Positions 40,590 to 50,146 are shown, counted from the stretch's first letter. The stretch: DNA of 64,000 nucleotides from Pseudomonas sp. NFR16 (GCF_900108875.1 NZ_FNYJ01000006.1:310001-374000), one strand, 5' to 3'. Program-made: numbers and translations. The notes: generated by a model from the letters alone, not told the origin.

Positions 40590-41794
40590 GCGTGGGTTTC
40601 CTCCTGACGGTGAACCCGGGAATAGATGCCTTCCAGTTGTGCCGCCGACACGGACCAGTCGTGGTGCTCGCGCACGTAGGCGCGGCCCGCCTCGCCGATG
40701 GCGGTCAGCAGATGAGGCTGTTCGATGGCCTCGGCGAGCAGTTTCGCCAGACCGTCGGCGTCTTCGCAGCCCAGGTAATGAGTGCCGTTGACCACGTTCA
40801 GTCCGGAGCTGCCTTGTTCGGTGGTCACCACCGCCAGGCCTGCGGCCATGGCTTCGAGAACCTTGAGTTTGGAGCCTCCGCCTTCACGCAGGGGCGCGAA
40901 GAAAACCGCCGCTTCTCTCTGCACCGTGCGCAAGTCCGGGACGAAACCCAGCCAGTCGATGCGCGGATCGGCCCAGCGCTCGCGCCAGTGGTCGGGGAGG
41001 GCGTAGCCGCCGATGGTCAGGCGCACCATCGGGTCCAGGTGCCAGACTTTGGGCATGATGTGCTCCAGCGCCCATTCCATGGCATCCAGATTCGGCCCGT
41101 ATTCGTAATTGCCGATGAACAGCAGCCGACGGCTGTAGCGATCCGGAACGACCTGCGCGTAGTAGTCGCAGTCCACGCCGTTGACCACCACGGCGGTAGC
41201 CCGCGAGGTCAGGCGCGCCAGGCCCTTGGCGTCTTCTTCGGTGACCGCGATCAGCTCGCGGGTCTGACCGAACACACGCGCTTCCCATTGCCGATAACGC
41301 CATTGATCGAACCGGGTAAACGGTCGCGCCCATTTCGGGAAGTGGTGATAACTGGCGGCACCCAGCCCCGATTCGACGTTGTGTTCGGTCATGATGAAAG
41401 GCTTGCCGGCCCGTTTGAGCGGCGCTTCGAACGGCTGGAAACTGTAGCTGTGTTCGATCTGGATGACATCCCATTCTTCGCGCAACAGGGCCTCGAACTG
41501 CTGCTGCAGTTGCGGCGCGAAACCGTTGACCGTGGCCAGCATCGGCGGTCGTGCGAACGCCACAGCCAGCAAGGTACGCAGGCTGCGCAGCGAGCGTCGC
41601 GGGATGACGATCAGCCGCTCCAGCCACGGTTCCAGCGCCGCGCGGGTGTCATCGTCCAGTGCGGTTTTGGACTGCACCAGCAAGGTGATCCGGTGCCCGC
41701 GGGCGGCGAGGTTGCGCAGCAGGTGAAACTGCCGGGTCTTGCCGCCGCTCGTGGTCGGCCATGGCAGATAGGGCAATGTCCAGAGAATGCGCAT
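40580..41794 (-). CDS. pslH: PslH-like GT4 glycosyltransferase
   Basis: 404 aa. The N-terminal Rossmann domain begins MRILWTLPYLPWPTTSGGKTRQ; the donor-binding C-domain has RRLLFIGNYEYGPNLDAMEW and PLREGGGSKLKVLEAMAAGLAVVTT with the EX7E pair. Start at 41794; a further in-frame ATG at 41809 would overlap pslG. It is separated from pslG by two bases. Role in Psl repeat assembly inferred from operon position. Confidence 0.88.
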   Translation of the reverse strand: MRILWTLPYLPWPTTSGGKTRQFHLLRNLAARGHRITLLVQSKTALDDDTRAALEPWLERLIVIPRRSLRSLRTLLAVAFARPPMLATVNGFAPQLQQQFEALLREEWDVIQIEHSYSFQPFEAPLKRAGKPFIMTEHNVESGLGAASYHHFPKWARPFTRFDQWRYRQWEARVFGQTRELIAVTEEDAKGLARLTSRATAVVVNGVDCDYYAQVVPDRYSRRLLFIGNYEYGPNLDAMEWALEHIMPKVWHLDPMVRLTIGGYALPDHWRERWADPRIDWLGFVPDLRTVQREAAVFFAPLREGGGSKLKVLEAMAAGLAVVTTEQGSSGLNVVNGTHYLGCEDADGLAKLLAEAIEQPHLLTAIGEAGRAYVREHHDWSVSAAQLEGIYSRVHRQEETHACV

Positions 41795-41796
41795 GG

Positions 41797-43101
41797 CTAC
41801 GGATTCCACACCAGAATTTGCAGGGTAGGGGTCAAGGCCACATCCACGCCTTGCGCGCCGGTCAGCTCGCGACGGTTGCCGGTCAGCGGGTCATACAGCG
41901 TCGCGCTCTTGATGCCGGGAAACCTCATCTGCGCACCGCTGGCGCTCCAGGCCATCAGCAAGTGCGAGCCGTCCGGACGATTCCAGGCAATGGCGTACAG
42001 ATCATCGGGCACCGAAGAGGCGGGCGGCGGATCGGCGGGCTGCAGGCTCGGGCCGGTCACCTTGAGGAAATTCTGCAGCGCGGTGTACACCGGCTTCGGC
42101 TCGCCGTTCAGGTCGACCAGGCCGTAGCCGCGATCCCTGGGGCTGGCGCGTTCGTCCAGGTCGCTGAGGTTGAACAGGAAGATGCGCTGATAATCCAGCG
42201 CGCTCATCAAGGCCAGGCGACGCAGGGTGTAGTCCGCCTGGCCGTTGACGCCGATGATGCGCTGCATTTCCACCGGGCCGCTGTAGCTCGACCAGCCCCA
42301 CTCGGTGGCCCAGACCTGTTTCACGCCCGCATCATGCAGGCTCTTGTTCATCGCGTTGGCGCGCACCAGGAAGTCCCGGTCGGGAATCGAGTCGCCCTCC
42401 GGGTATTCGGAATACGGGTGATAGGCGGCGACGATGTCCTTGCTCGCCAGACCCTGATCGACCATCGATTGCAGCATGTAGCCGGTCGAGCCGCGCATCT
42501 GCCCGTAATAGGCCACCCCGGCGGTGACGATCGGCTTGCCCGGCAGCGCGCTGCGGATGGCATCGGCGGTGGTGGTCAGCAGCTTGTAATAGGCGACCGG
42601 ATCGGCCTGCGGCAGCCAGATGATGTTGGGCTCGTTCCACACCTGCCAATGGCTGACCTGCGGATAGCGCTGAGCCAGTGCCGTCATGCGCTGAGCGAAG
42701 ATGCTGTTGTCGCGCGGCGGGTATTGATCGGTGTTGCTGGCGCCTTGCGGCGCGGTGCTGTCGAATGCCGCCGAACCCACCAGGTAGGCGACGGTGTCGT
42801 AATGGTGAGCGCTGGCGGTCTGCATCGCCGCGTCCAGCGCGGCGAGGTTGTATTGGCCCTGCGCCGGTTCCAGGATGGGCCAGTGCAATGTCCAGCGAAT
42901 CCAGCCCAGACCCAGCGCATCCAGACGCGTCATCTGCTTCTGGTAGGCCTGCGGCTCGAAATAATGAAACTGCACGTTGACCCCGAGGAAGTCCCGCCAG
43001 GTCACCGACCTCGGTGCCTTGAGCAGCGTTGCCGACCAGGCGGCACTGCTCAGGCCCATCGCGCTGAGTAAAGTCATGGCCAACAGCGTCTTGCCTTTCA
43101 T
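41797..43101 (-). CDS. pslG: PslG-like periplasmic glycoside hydrolase (GH39 type)
   Basis: 434 aa, with signal peptide 1-23 (cut near AWSA-T). The TIM-barrel catalytic domain (about 35-330) carries acid/base E157 in QVWNEPNI and nucleophile E267 in WATEWGWSSYSG. The C-terminal beta domain (about 360-434) ends TLQILVWNP. In P. aeruginosa PslG cleaves Psl and affects biofilm release. Start at 43101, where the ATG shares a base with the pslF stop; it places the signal peptide at the N-terminus. Confidence 0.92.
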   Translation of the reverse strand: MKGKTLLAMTLLSAMGLSSAAWSATLLKAPRSVTWRDFLGVNVQFHYFEPQAYQKQMTRLDALGLGWIRWTLHWPILEPAQGQYNLAALDAAMQTASAHHYDTVAYLVGSAAFDSTAPQGASNTDQYPPRDNSIFAQRMTALAQRYPQVSHWQVWNEPNIIWLPQADPVAYYKLLTTTADAIRSALPGKPIVTAGVAYYGQMRGSTGYMLQSMVDQGLASKDIVAAYHPYSEYPEGDSIPDRDFLVRANAMNKSLHDAGVKQVWATEWGWSSYSGPVEMQRIIGVNGQADYTLRRLALMSALDYQRIFLFNLSDLDERASPRDRGYGLVDLNGEPKPVYTALQNFLKVTGPSLQPADPPPASSVPDDLYAIAWNRPDGSHLLMAWSASGAQMRFPGIKSATLYDPLTGNRRELTGAQGVDVALTPTLQILVWNP

Positions 43102-44279
43102 CAGCGCACCTCGCATGCATGCTGGAACAGTGAGTGAAAACGTTCGGCGGTCTGGCTCCAGACCCTTTGGCGTCCCAGTATCTGTGCCTGTTCGGACCAT
43201 ATTTGGGCCTTCTGCGGTTGCTCGCAGAGCCGCGCCAGGGCGTCGGTCAAGGCCTGGACGCTGCCTTGCGGATAGATCTCGCCGTTGCCGTGGGAGACTT
43301 CCTCGGCGAACGAACGGGCATCGGAAGTGATCACGCCGCGGCCGCAGGCGGTCGCCCAGGACAACGCGCCGCTGGTGCCGCGCAACGTGCCGAGAATTTT
43401 CAGTTTGCTCGACTCACGATACGGCAGGACCATCACGTGGTGACCCTGAATCACGTGGGGAATGTCAGACGCGGGCAGGTCCAGATGCCAGTGGATCAAG
43501 TCGTTCAGACCCAGCTCGCGAATGCGCTGACGCAATTGCTCCAGATAACTGCCGGAGGGACCGAAGGCCATTTCCGGCTCGCTGCCGCCGGCCAGCGTCA
43601 GGCGCACGCGGGTGCGCAGTTCAGGCTGGTCGGCGAGCAGGCGGGCCAGCGCATCGAGCAAGTCTTCGATGCCTTTGCCGCGGTAAATGAAACCGAAGTA
43701 GAGCAGCTTCAGTGGCTGCAAGGCAGGCAGGGGCATTGGCGGGATCGGCAGGTTCCCATGAGCGATCACGGCCATCTGTTCCTGACGCAAGCCCATGCGC
43801 TTTTGCAGGCAACGATTGCCCGCCTCGGTCAGTGTCACCAGACGGGTCATTTGCCGCGCCAGCTGCCGTTCCTCATGCAGGCACAGCGGATCGGCGAGCA
43901 CCGTTGCGATCTCCGGAAGCGGCGAGCGCAACGACGCCGCCATCGACAATGGCCACGGCAGCTTGTGCCGACGCCAGACCAGACGTTCGGGGTCGTGCAC
44001 CGTCGCCGTCAGCGGCAGTCGTGGAAACCGCTCGCGCAAGGCTCTGAGCGCGTGAAACTCGGCCAGACGTCCGCCGCCGATTTCTGCATGCACCAGATCG
44101 ATGCCTTGCCAGTCGGCGTCGGCCACACGCTGGCGAGCAGCGATCGGATCGTTGCCGATGCCTTGCAAAGGCGTTCTCACACGCACGCCCAGTTCCTCCA
44201 GCGCACGCTTGAGGTGGCCTGCGTAGTCGGCGATGCCATTCTGCTCCGGCGGCAGCGGCGCGAGGAGAGCGATCTGCAT
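43101..44279 (-). CDS. pslF: PslF-like GT4 glycosyltransferase
   Basis: 392 aa, GT-B fold. N-terminus MQIALLAPLPPEQNGIADYAGHLKRAL, then LVTLTEAGNRCLQKRMGL, the second domain start LKLLYFGFIYRGKGIEDLLDAL, and the donor loop VLPYRESSKLKILGTLRGTSGALSW. The usual EX7E is altered here (ESSKLKIL), typical of the PslF branch. One base separates it from pslE. Confidence 0.87.
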   Translation of the reverse strand: MQIALLAPLPPEQNGIADYAGHLKRALEELGVRVRTPLQGIGNDPIAARQRVADADWQGIDLVHAEIGGGRLAEFHALRALRERFPRLPLTATVHDPERLVWRRHKLPWPLSMAASLRSPLPEIATVLADPLCLHEERQLARQMTRLVTLTEAGNRCLQKRMGLRQEQMAVIAHGNLPIPPMPLPALQPLKLLYFGFIYRGKGIEDLLDALARLLADQPELRTRVRLTLAGGSEPEMAFGPSGSYLEQLRQRIRELGLNDLIHWHLDLPASDIPHVIQGHHVMVLPYRESSKLKILGTLRGTSGALSWATACGRGVITSDARSFAEEVSHGNGEIYPQGSVQALTDALARLCEQPQKAQIWSEQAQILGRQRVWSQTAERFHSLFQHACEVR

Positions 44280-44280
44280 A

Positions 44281-46275
44281 TCAGTGCGGGCTCCGCAGGC
44301 GCGAGAGCCAATTCAGCACCCGCTCGGGAATTTCAAAGCGACGACGGTTGAGGATGATCCCGTCAACCCGTTTGAAGGCGGTGGTCAGCGTGGCCAGAGC
44401 GTTCTGCAGTTTTGGCACGGTGGAGGTTTCAGCCTGCACCACCAGCACGATCAGGTCGGCGTCGCGCAGGTGCACGAACGCCTGCTGATTGACGAAGAAC
44501 GCGGAAGCGTCGATCAACTGGATCTCGCCGGGCTCGGCTGGCCTGCCGTCACCGACCCGGACGGTGTGACCGTGGTCTTCGAGCAGCTTGCGCAGATGAT
44601 CGACGACAAACGTCACGCCTTCGCCGGAATGCGCCGAGGTCAGACCAATGCTCAGCCCGCGTTCGGCCACCTGTTTGAGAGGCAGCACGCTGTACAACCG
44701 ATACAGGCTGGCGGTGAAGGCACTGGTGCGATGAGGCTGAACGGTTTCCAGGTCCTGCAGACTGCTCCACAGCGGCACGCCGAACTGCGCCTCGATCTTG
44801 TCGCCGTCGTGGATGCGCTGGTCCAGCAGATAGAACAGGTAGAGCGCCAGCATGCCGACGCCGAGGCTCAACGGCACCGCCAGCAGCAGCATCAGCAGGC
44901 TTTTGGGGAAGACCCGGCTCGGATTGAGCGTGGCCTGTTCGATGATCGCGATGTTGCTGATGCGGCTTTTGTCCAGTTCACGGTCGATGCGCGCTTTTTC
45001 CAGGCTGTCGGTGTAGAGAACGTAGTTTTTCTCCTCGGCGTCCAGCTCATTCTGCAGGCGCGAAATCTGCGGTTCCAGGGACAGTGCCTGTTGACGATCC
45101 TTTTCCAGCTGGGCCAGCTGAGCGTCCAGTTGCTGCAATTGGATCAGCAGACGGGTGTAGCTGGCCTGCTGGTCGTTGAGGATGTTCTGCAGCCGCGTGA
45201 ACAACGGGTTGGGTGCAATGTTCTCAGTGCGCTGCACGGTGGGGTTCTGGCTGCTCCAGAGCTGCTTCAGGTTCTTGATTTCGTTGTCCAGCGCCTGCAC
45301 CGGTGGCGCGCTCTCCTTGAACGAACGCAGCAGTTCCTGACGCTCGACCTCTTTGCTGTTGATGCGGTTTTCCAGATCCTGACGACTCGGGTTGAGGGCC
45401 ATTTCCTTGCCCGAACTGATGAGTCGCGTCTGCTGGTTGATTTGCTGCTGGATCTTGTCGATCCCGGCCTTGGTCGAGGCAATCGAGCGCGCGGTATTGT
45501 TGCGTTCGGTGCGCAGGTCGTTCAAGCCTTGCGCGGTGTCGGCCAGTCGCTGGTTGATGCTGGTGCTGCCCACTTGATCGAGCAGCGCCTGGATCTGCTG
45601 CTTGTGCGACAGGATGTTGGCCTGCGTGTCCTTGACCTCCTGCTCGTAAAACGCATACAGGCTGACCCGGCCGAGGGTGCGGGTGCGCTCGTTTTCATAT
45701 TGCTCGACCCAGTTCTTCAGCACGATCTGCGCGACTTCCGGGTCGTTCCAGGTGAACGTCAGCTCCATGACCGAGGAGCCCGGGTCGTGACTGACCTTGA
45801 AGTTCTTCTCCAGATCCTCGGCCAGACGCTCTTCAGGTGTGCGCTTTTCTACCAGCCCGATCAGCTCCAGCGAGCCGCGGATGAACTCGATCACGCCACT
45901 GACGGTGGCGCGTATGACGCCTTTGACCGATGCCATGAAACCGGTCGGCTTCGGCGCATTGGACAGCGCCTCCATGTACTGCTGTGCCACGAGCCGGGTG
46001 ATGGGCCGGCCGGTCAGCATGCGTTCTTCGTCCAACAGCGGATCGCGCAGGGCACTGGGCATGACGATGGACGGGCGATCGGCATACTCGATCGGCAGGG
46101 TGCTGGTGTCGCGGCCGGGCTTGACCAGCAGCAACGCTGTGGACTCATAGCGATTGGGCAGCAGGAAAGCCCCCAGCACGATGATTGCGAAGGTCGCTAC
46201 CACGGTGATCTGTACTTCGCGCCGGAAGATGAAAAACAGGCGCAAGAGATCGCGGAATGAGCGGATGCTTATCAT
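44281..46275 (-). CDS. pslE: PslE-like polysaccharide co-polymerase (Wzz/Wzc-type) with degenerate ATPase domain
   Basis: 664 aa. TM1 is at about 20-38, a long periplasmic coiled-coil Wzz region at about 60-425, TM2 at about 440-465 (LLMLLLAVPLSLGVGMLALYLFYLL), and a cytoplasmic BY-kinase-like domain at about 480-660. The P-loop position reads SAHSGEGVT (about 547-555), with Val in place of the Walker A lysine, and there is no C-terminal tyrosine cluster, so ATP-dependent autokinase activity is unlikely. It controls Psl chain length and export together with PslD. Confidence 0.88.
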   Translation of the reverse strand: MISIRSFRDLLRLFFIFRREVQITVVATFAIIVLGAFLLPNRYESTALLLVKPGRDTSTLPIEYADRPSIVMPSALRDPLLDEERMLTGRPITRLVAQQYMEALSNAPKPTGFMASVKGVIRATVSGVIEFIRGSLELIGLVEKRTPEERLAEDLEKNFKVSHDPGSSVMELTFTWNDPEVAQIVLKNWVEQYENERTRTLGRVSLYAFYEQEVKDTQANILSHKQQIQALLDQVGSTSINQRLADTAQGLNDLRTERNNTARSIASTKAGIDKIQQQINQQTRLISSGKEMALNPSRQDLENRINSKEVERQELLRSFKESAPPVQALDNEIKNLKQLWSSQNPTVQRTENIAPNPLFTRLQNILNDQQASYTRLLIQLQQLDAQLAQLEKDRQQALSLEPQISRLQNELDAEEKNYVLYTDSLEKARIDRELDKSRISNIAIIEQATLNPSRVFPKSLLMLLLAVPLSLGVGMLALYLFYLLDQRIHDGDKIEAQFGVPLWSSLQDLETVQPHRTSAFTASLYRLYSVLPLKQVAERGLSIGLTSAHSGEGVTFVVDHLRKLLEDHGHTVRVGDGRPAEPGEIQLIDASAFFVNQQAFVHLRDADLIVLVVQAETSTVPKLQNALATLTTAFKRVDGIILNRRRFEIPERVLNWLSRLRSPH

Positions 46276-46293
46276 GTCGGTGGTCCCTTCCGA

Positions 46294-47067
46294 TTAATTG
46301 TTGTCGCGCAAGTTGTAATTCACGCCGAAGCCCAGCGATTTGGAGAACGGAATCAGCTGGTTGAAGTACAGATTCACGCCGTCGATCTTGTTGCCGACCG
46401 TAGATTTGGGAACGAACACGACGTCACCACGCTGCAGCAGCACGGGCGCCCGAGGCCCGCCGCTGCCGGCATACAGCAATTTGCTGTAATCGAAGAAATA
46501 GGTTTTGTAGAGACCATCGTCGCCCTGACGCAACAGCGCCACCAGACGCGCGTCGGCGTCCGGGTTGATGCCGCCGGCACCGACCAGCGCTTGCTCCAGG
46601 TTGGTGACCACGGCCACTGACAGGTTGCTTGGATTGCGCACCGCACCGCCGACAAACACCGTGTTGCTGGGCGCCTGGCTGATGTTGATGGTCAGTGCGG
46701 TTTCCCGGTACACCGGCGCCAGCTTGTCTTCCAGCACTTGGGTCAGTTGCGGTACGGTCAGGCCGGCGGCTTTGACCGAGCCGATATAGGGATAGGAAAA
46801 GGTGCCATCGTTGAGCACCGGGAAGAGGGTCAATTCGTAGATCGAGTTGGCCGTGAACGCAGAAATCGACGGCGCTTCGCCTGTGTTGCGCACAATCCGC
46901 AGCGTGTCGCCTGCATGAATGCGTTCCGGTGGCAGCGGTTTGCCTGCCAGCGCCAGCCCTGCGTCTTGTGCCGCCTTGATCTCAGGCGAGTCAGGCAAGC
47001 CGATCCGCGCGGGTGTATTGCACGCGCACAACAGCAAGACGCTGGCCAGCAGCAGCGTGTTTTTCAT
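46294..47067 (-). CDS. pslD: PslD-like outer-membrane polysaccharide export lipoprotein (Wza family)
   Basis: 257 aa, with lipoprotein signal MKNTLLLASVLLLCAC and lipidated C16. A poly_export domain (about 50-130: DTLRIVRNTGEAPSISAFTANSIYELTLFPVLNDGTFSYPYIG) and a SLBB-like domain (NTVFVGGAVRNPSNLSVAV) follow, ending near FVPKSTVGNKIDG. It forms the outer-membrane export pore for Psl. Start at 47067 gives the lipobox; an in-frame ATG at 47091 would add eight polar residues. A 185-base gap separates it from pslB. Confidence 0.9.
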   Translation of the reverse strand: MKNTLLLASVLLLCACNTPARIGLPDSPEIKAAQDAGLALAGKPLPPERIHAGDTLRIVRNTGEAPSISAFTANSIYELTLFPVLNDGTFSYPYIGSVKAAGLTVPQLTQVLEDKLAPVYRETALTINISQAPSNTVFVGGAVRNPSNLSVAVVTNLEQALVGAGGINPDADARLVALLRQGDDGLYKTYFFDYSKLLYAGSGGPRAPVLLQRGDVVFVPKSTVGNKIDGVNLYFNQLIPFSKSLGFGVNYNLRDNN

Positions 47068-47252
47068 TGGTCCGGAACTCCTGTCATGCATGAATACGGC
47101 TCCCTTGCGGGTAAAACAATCATGTCGGCGATACTGCCAAGTCCAATGTCAACGGGATAGCGGTGCAGAGCCTGGTCTTCGTTGCCCCGCCGTCTGTGAA
47201 GGGGCAGGGCGAATCAGCCGCTGCGCGGCCGTTTTCAGGGGCCGGTCGGTTG

Positions 47253-48704
47253 TCAGACCTTGGCAGCGGGCACTCGGCCATAGACATCAGTGAAGCGCAC
47301 GATGTCGTCTTCGCCAAGGTACTCGCCGCTTTGAACCTCGATCATCACCAGATCGATCACCCCCGGATTGACCAGGCGGTGGGTGTGGCCCGGCTTGATG
47401 AACGTCGACTCGTTGGTGTCCAGCATGAATTCGCGCTCGCCATTGGTCACTCGAGCCATGCCGCTGACCACAATCCAGTGTTCGCTGCGGTGATGATGCA
47501 TCTGCAGCGACAGCGACGCCTGCGGCTTGACCACGATGCGCTTGATCTTGAAGCGCTTGCCTTCTTCCAGAACGGTGTACGTGCCCCAGGGGCGAGTCAC
47601 CGTGTTGTGCAACAGGTACGCCGGATGACCCTGGCGCTTGAGCTCCTGAGCGATCACTTTGACTTCCTGACTGCGCTGGGCATCGGCGATCAGCAGCGCA
47701 TCCGGCGTGTCGATGATGATCAGGTTGTCCAGTCCGACTCCGCCCACCAGACGCTTCTTGGAATCGATGTAGCAATTGGTCACGTCGTGCAGCACGACCT
47801 GGCCGTTGTACTGGTTGCCATTCGCGTCTGCCGGCGCCAGTTCGCGAATTGCCTGCCAGGAGCCGATGTCGCTCCAGCCCAGTTCGCACGGCACCACGGC
47901 AACCTTGTGTGAGCGCTCCATCAGGGCGTAGTCGATTGAAATGTCCGGCGCCTTGGCGAACGTCTCGCTGTCCAGTTCCAGTTGCAGTTCGTTGCTGCCT
48001 TCCTTGCTGCTGCACTGGGCCAGGCAGGTCCGCACTGCTGCGAGCACGTCCGGCGCATGGGTTTCCAGTTCACGCAGCAGCACGTCGACGCGCATGCAGA
48101 ACATCCCGGCATTCCACAGATGCAGGCCGCCATCGATGTATTCCTGCGCGGTCGATGCGTCGGGTTTCTCGACGAAGCGCGCCACCTGATAAGCCTTGTC
48201 GCTGAGCGCCTGACCTTTTTCGATGTAGCCGAAACCGGTTTCCGCACGCGTCGGGATAAGCCCGAATGTCACCAGCCAGCCTTCATCGGCCAGCTTCTGC
48301 GCATCTTTAACGGCTTTACCAAAAGCGGCCACGTCGTTGATCAGATGATCGGCCGGCAGAATCAGCAACTGCGCGTCATCCCCCTGGCGAGCCTGAACGT
48401 GCAGCGCCGCTGCGGCGATGGCCGGGGCGGTGTTACGACCGAACGGTTCCAGCAGGAAATCCAGCTGGATCTTGTTCTTGTTCAGCAGCCGGTAATCGTC
48501 GACGGTGCGGAAATACACTTCCCGGTTGGTCACCGTCAGCAGGTTGTGAACGCCGTCCAGCGTGCTGGCGCGATTGAAAGTCTTCTGCAGCAGACTTTCG
48601 CCATCGGGCAGACGCATGAAAGGTTTAGGCATGGCTTCGCGCGATACCGGCCAGAGCCGGGTGCCGGCGCCGCCGGCGATGATGCAGGGAATAAGGGTGC
48701 CCAT
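47253..48704 (-). CDS. pslB: Mannose-1-phosphate guanylyltransferase / mannose-6-phosphate isomerase (PslB)
   Basis: A 483-aa bifunctional enzyme. The N-terminal nucleotidyltransferase (about 1-290) begins IPCIIAGGAGTRLWPVSREAMPKP, with catalytic-site words ILPADHLI and VEKPD. The C-terminal cupin isomerase (about 345-475) has LSLQMHHHRSEHWIVVSGMARV, supplying metal-binding histidines and glutamate. It makes GDP-mannose from fructose-6-phosphate together with a phosphomannomutase encoded elsewhere; AlgA and WbpW are paralogues. One-base overlap with pslA. Confidence 0.93.
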   Translation of the reverse strand: MGTLIPCIIAGGAGTRLWPVSREAMPKPFMRLPDGESLLQKTFNRASTLDGVHNLLTVTNREVYFRTVDDYRLLNKNKIQLDFLLEPFGRNTAPAIAAAALHVQARQGDDAQLLILPADHLINDVAAFGKAVKDAQKLADEGWLVTFGLIPTRAETGFGYIEKGQALSDKAYQVARFVEKPDASTAQEYIDGGLHLWNAGMFCMRVDVLLRELETHAPDVLAAVRTCLAQCSSKEGSNELQLELDSETFAKAPDISIDYALMERSHKVAVVPCELGWSDIGSWQAIRELAPADANGNQYNGQVVLHDVTNCYIDSKKRLVGGVGLDNLIIIDTPDALLIADAQRSQEVKVIAQELKRQGHPAYLLHNTVTRPWGTYTVLEEGKRFKIKRIVVKPQASLSLQMHHHRSEHWIVVSGMARVTNGEREFMLDTNESTFIKPGHTHRLVNPGVIDLVMIEVQSGEYLGEDDIVRFTDVYGRVPAAKV

Positions 48705-50140
48705 CAGTAAGCCTCGCGGGAGAAAAGCACTGCAGGAACAGTGCGCAAAAGGATGTATAGATCGAACCAGACGGACCAGTTTTCGATGTATTCAAGATCG
48801 AACTCGACGCGCTTTTCGATCTTCTCCACAGTGTCTGTCTCACCACGATAGCCGTTGATCTGGGCAAGGCCGGTAATGCCTGGCTTGACCCGATGACGCG
48901 AGGTGTACTCCTTGACAGCTTGTTCGAACAAAATGCCGGCGGCCTTGGTGGCCGTGGCATGTGGGCGCGGCCCCACCATGGACATGCTGCCCGCGAACAC
49001 GTTGAACAGTTGCGGCAACTCATCCAGGCTGGTCTTGCGGATGAATCGCCCGACCCGGGTGACCCTGACATCGTTCTTGACGGTCTGTTTCTCGGCAGTC
49101 GCATCGGCCTGATGGGTGTGCATCGAGCGGAACTTGCAGACCGTGATCAAGCGGTTGTTGTAACCGTAGCGTTTCTGCCAGAACAGCACCGGCCCGCGTG
49201 AATCGAGTTTGATGGCCAGCGCGATCAGCGCCATGAACGGCGACAGCAACACGATCGCAAGCGTCGACAGCACCATGTCTTCAATGCGCTTGAACAGCGG
49301 TGACCAGCCCCGCAACGGCACGTCCGATGCGTTGAACATCGGCAGGCTGGCGACCTCGGTGATGCGGTTATGGGCATGCCGGAACGCGACCATGTCAGGC
49401 ACCAGCAGCACGTTCACCGGCAGGCGTCGCAGCTCGCGGATGATGTAATCCATGCGGTTCTCGGCGGTCCAGGGCAGGGCGACCAGCACCTGAGTGACCT
49501 TCTCCTCGCGAATCAGGGTTTCCAGATCGCGGGTGTTGCCCAGCATCGGCAGATTGGCGACGGTCTTGGGCAGGCGACCGATACGATCATCGATGAAACC
49601 CCATACGCCGGAACGGATGTCCTGATTCTCCAGCAGGTACTCGGCCAGGCGCTGGCCGTTCTCGGTGGCGCCAAGAATCACGGCATTCTGCAGGAAGAAC
49701 CCGCGGGCCATCAGGCGTTTGAAAATCAATAGCAGCAAAAGCCGTTCAGCGCAGAACATCGCCAGACTGACGACGAACCAGACCATCAGCTGTTCCTGGC
49801 TGATGTAGTCGAAAAGATCAAGCGCCTTGTGCATGAACAGCAAGACGCAAAAGGCCGACGACCACACAAACAGGATCATTTTGAATCGCGTGCGGTTGCT
49901 GAAGATAGATTCGGAATATACGCCGAGTGCCTGAAACATCAGGACGCAAACGATGCCGAAAAAGATCTGCACCATCAAATAACTTTCGGGGGCGGCGGGG
50001 GCTTCAGCCTGCCAATACGCGAGGATCAGGATGCCAGGAAGAATGGACGTCAGACCGTGAACCAGCCGTACAGCGAACAGAAAATATTCAACCAGACTGG
50101 TGCGGGTGAGCAACAGACTGTCAACCGGGTGCAGCCGCAT
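48704..50140 (-). CDS. pslA: PslA-like undecaprenyl-phosphate glycosyl-1-phosphate transferase
   Basis: 478 aa. Four to five N-terminal TM segments (about 15-150), a CoA-binding-like Rossmann domain (about 155-265: NAVILGATENGQRLAEYLL), a fifth TM, and a C-terminal bacterial sugar transferase domain (about 285-478) with CKFRSMHTHQ, RKTSLDELPQLFNVFAGSMSMVGPRPH and the C-terminal PGITGLAQINGYRGET. It starts Psl repeat assembly on undecaprenyl phosphate and is the first gene of the operon. A FleQ-like box lies 71 bases upstream and GGA motifs cover its ribosome-binding site. Confidence 0.93.
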   Translation of the reverse strand: MRLHPVDSLLLTRTSLVEYFLFAVRLVHGLTSILPGILILAYWQAEAPAAPESYLMVQIFFGIVCVLMFQALGVYSESIFSNRTRFKMILFVWSSAFCVLLFMHKALDLFDYISQEQLMVWFVVSLAMFCAERLLLLLIFKRLMARGFFLQNAVILGATENGQRLAEYLLENQDIRSGVWGFIDDRIGRLPKTVANLPMLGNTRDLETLIREEKVTQVLVALPWTAENRMDYIIRELRRLPVNVLLVPDMVAFRHAHNRITEVASLPMFNASDVPLRGWSPLFKRIEDMVLSTLAIVLLSPFMALIALAIKLDSRGPVLFWQKRYGYNNRLITVCKFRSMHTHQADATAEKQTVKNDVRVTRVGRFIRKTSLDELPQLFNVFAGSMSMVGPRPHATATKAAGILFEQAVKEYTSRHRVKPGITGLAQINGYRGETDTVEKIEKRVEFDLEYIENWSVWFDLYILLRTVPAVLFSREAY

Positions 50141-50146
50141 AAAACG

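Noticed and set aside
44233..46260. A 675-codon open frame on the plus strand
   Set aside because: It is antisense to pslE across its full length and is a by-product of high G+C codon bias; no ribosome-binding site and no family-like motifs, while pslE has clear Wzz and TM features.
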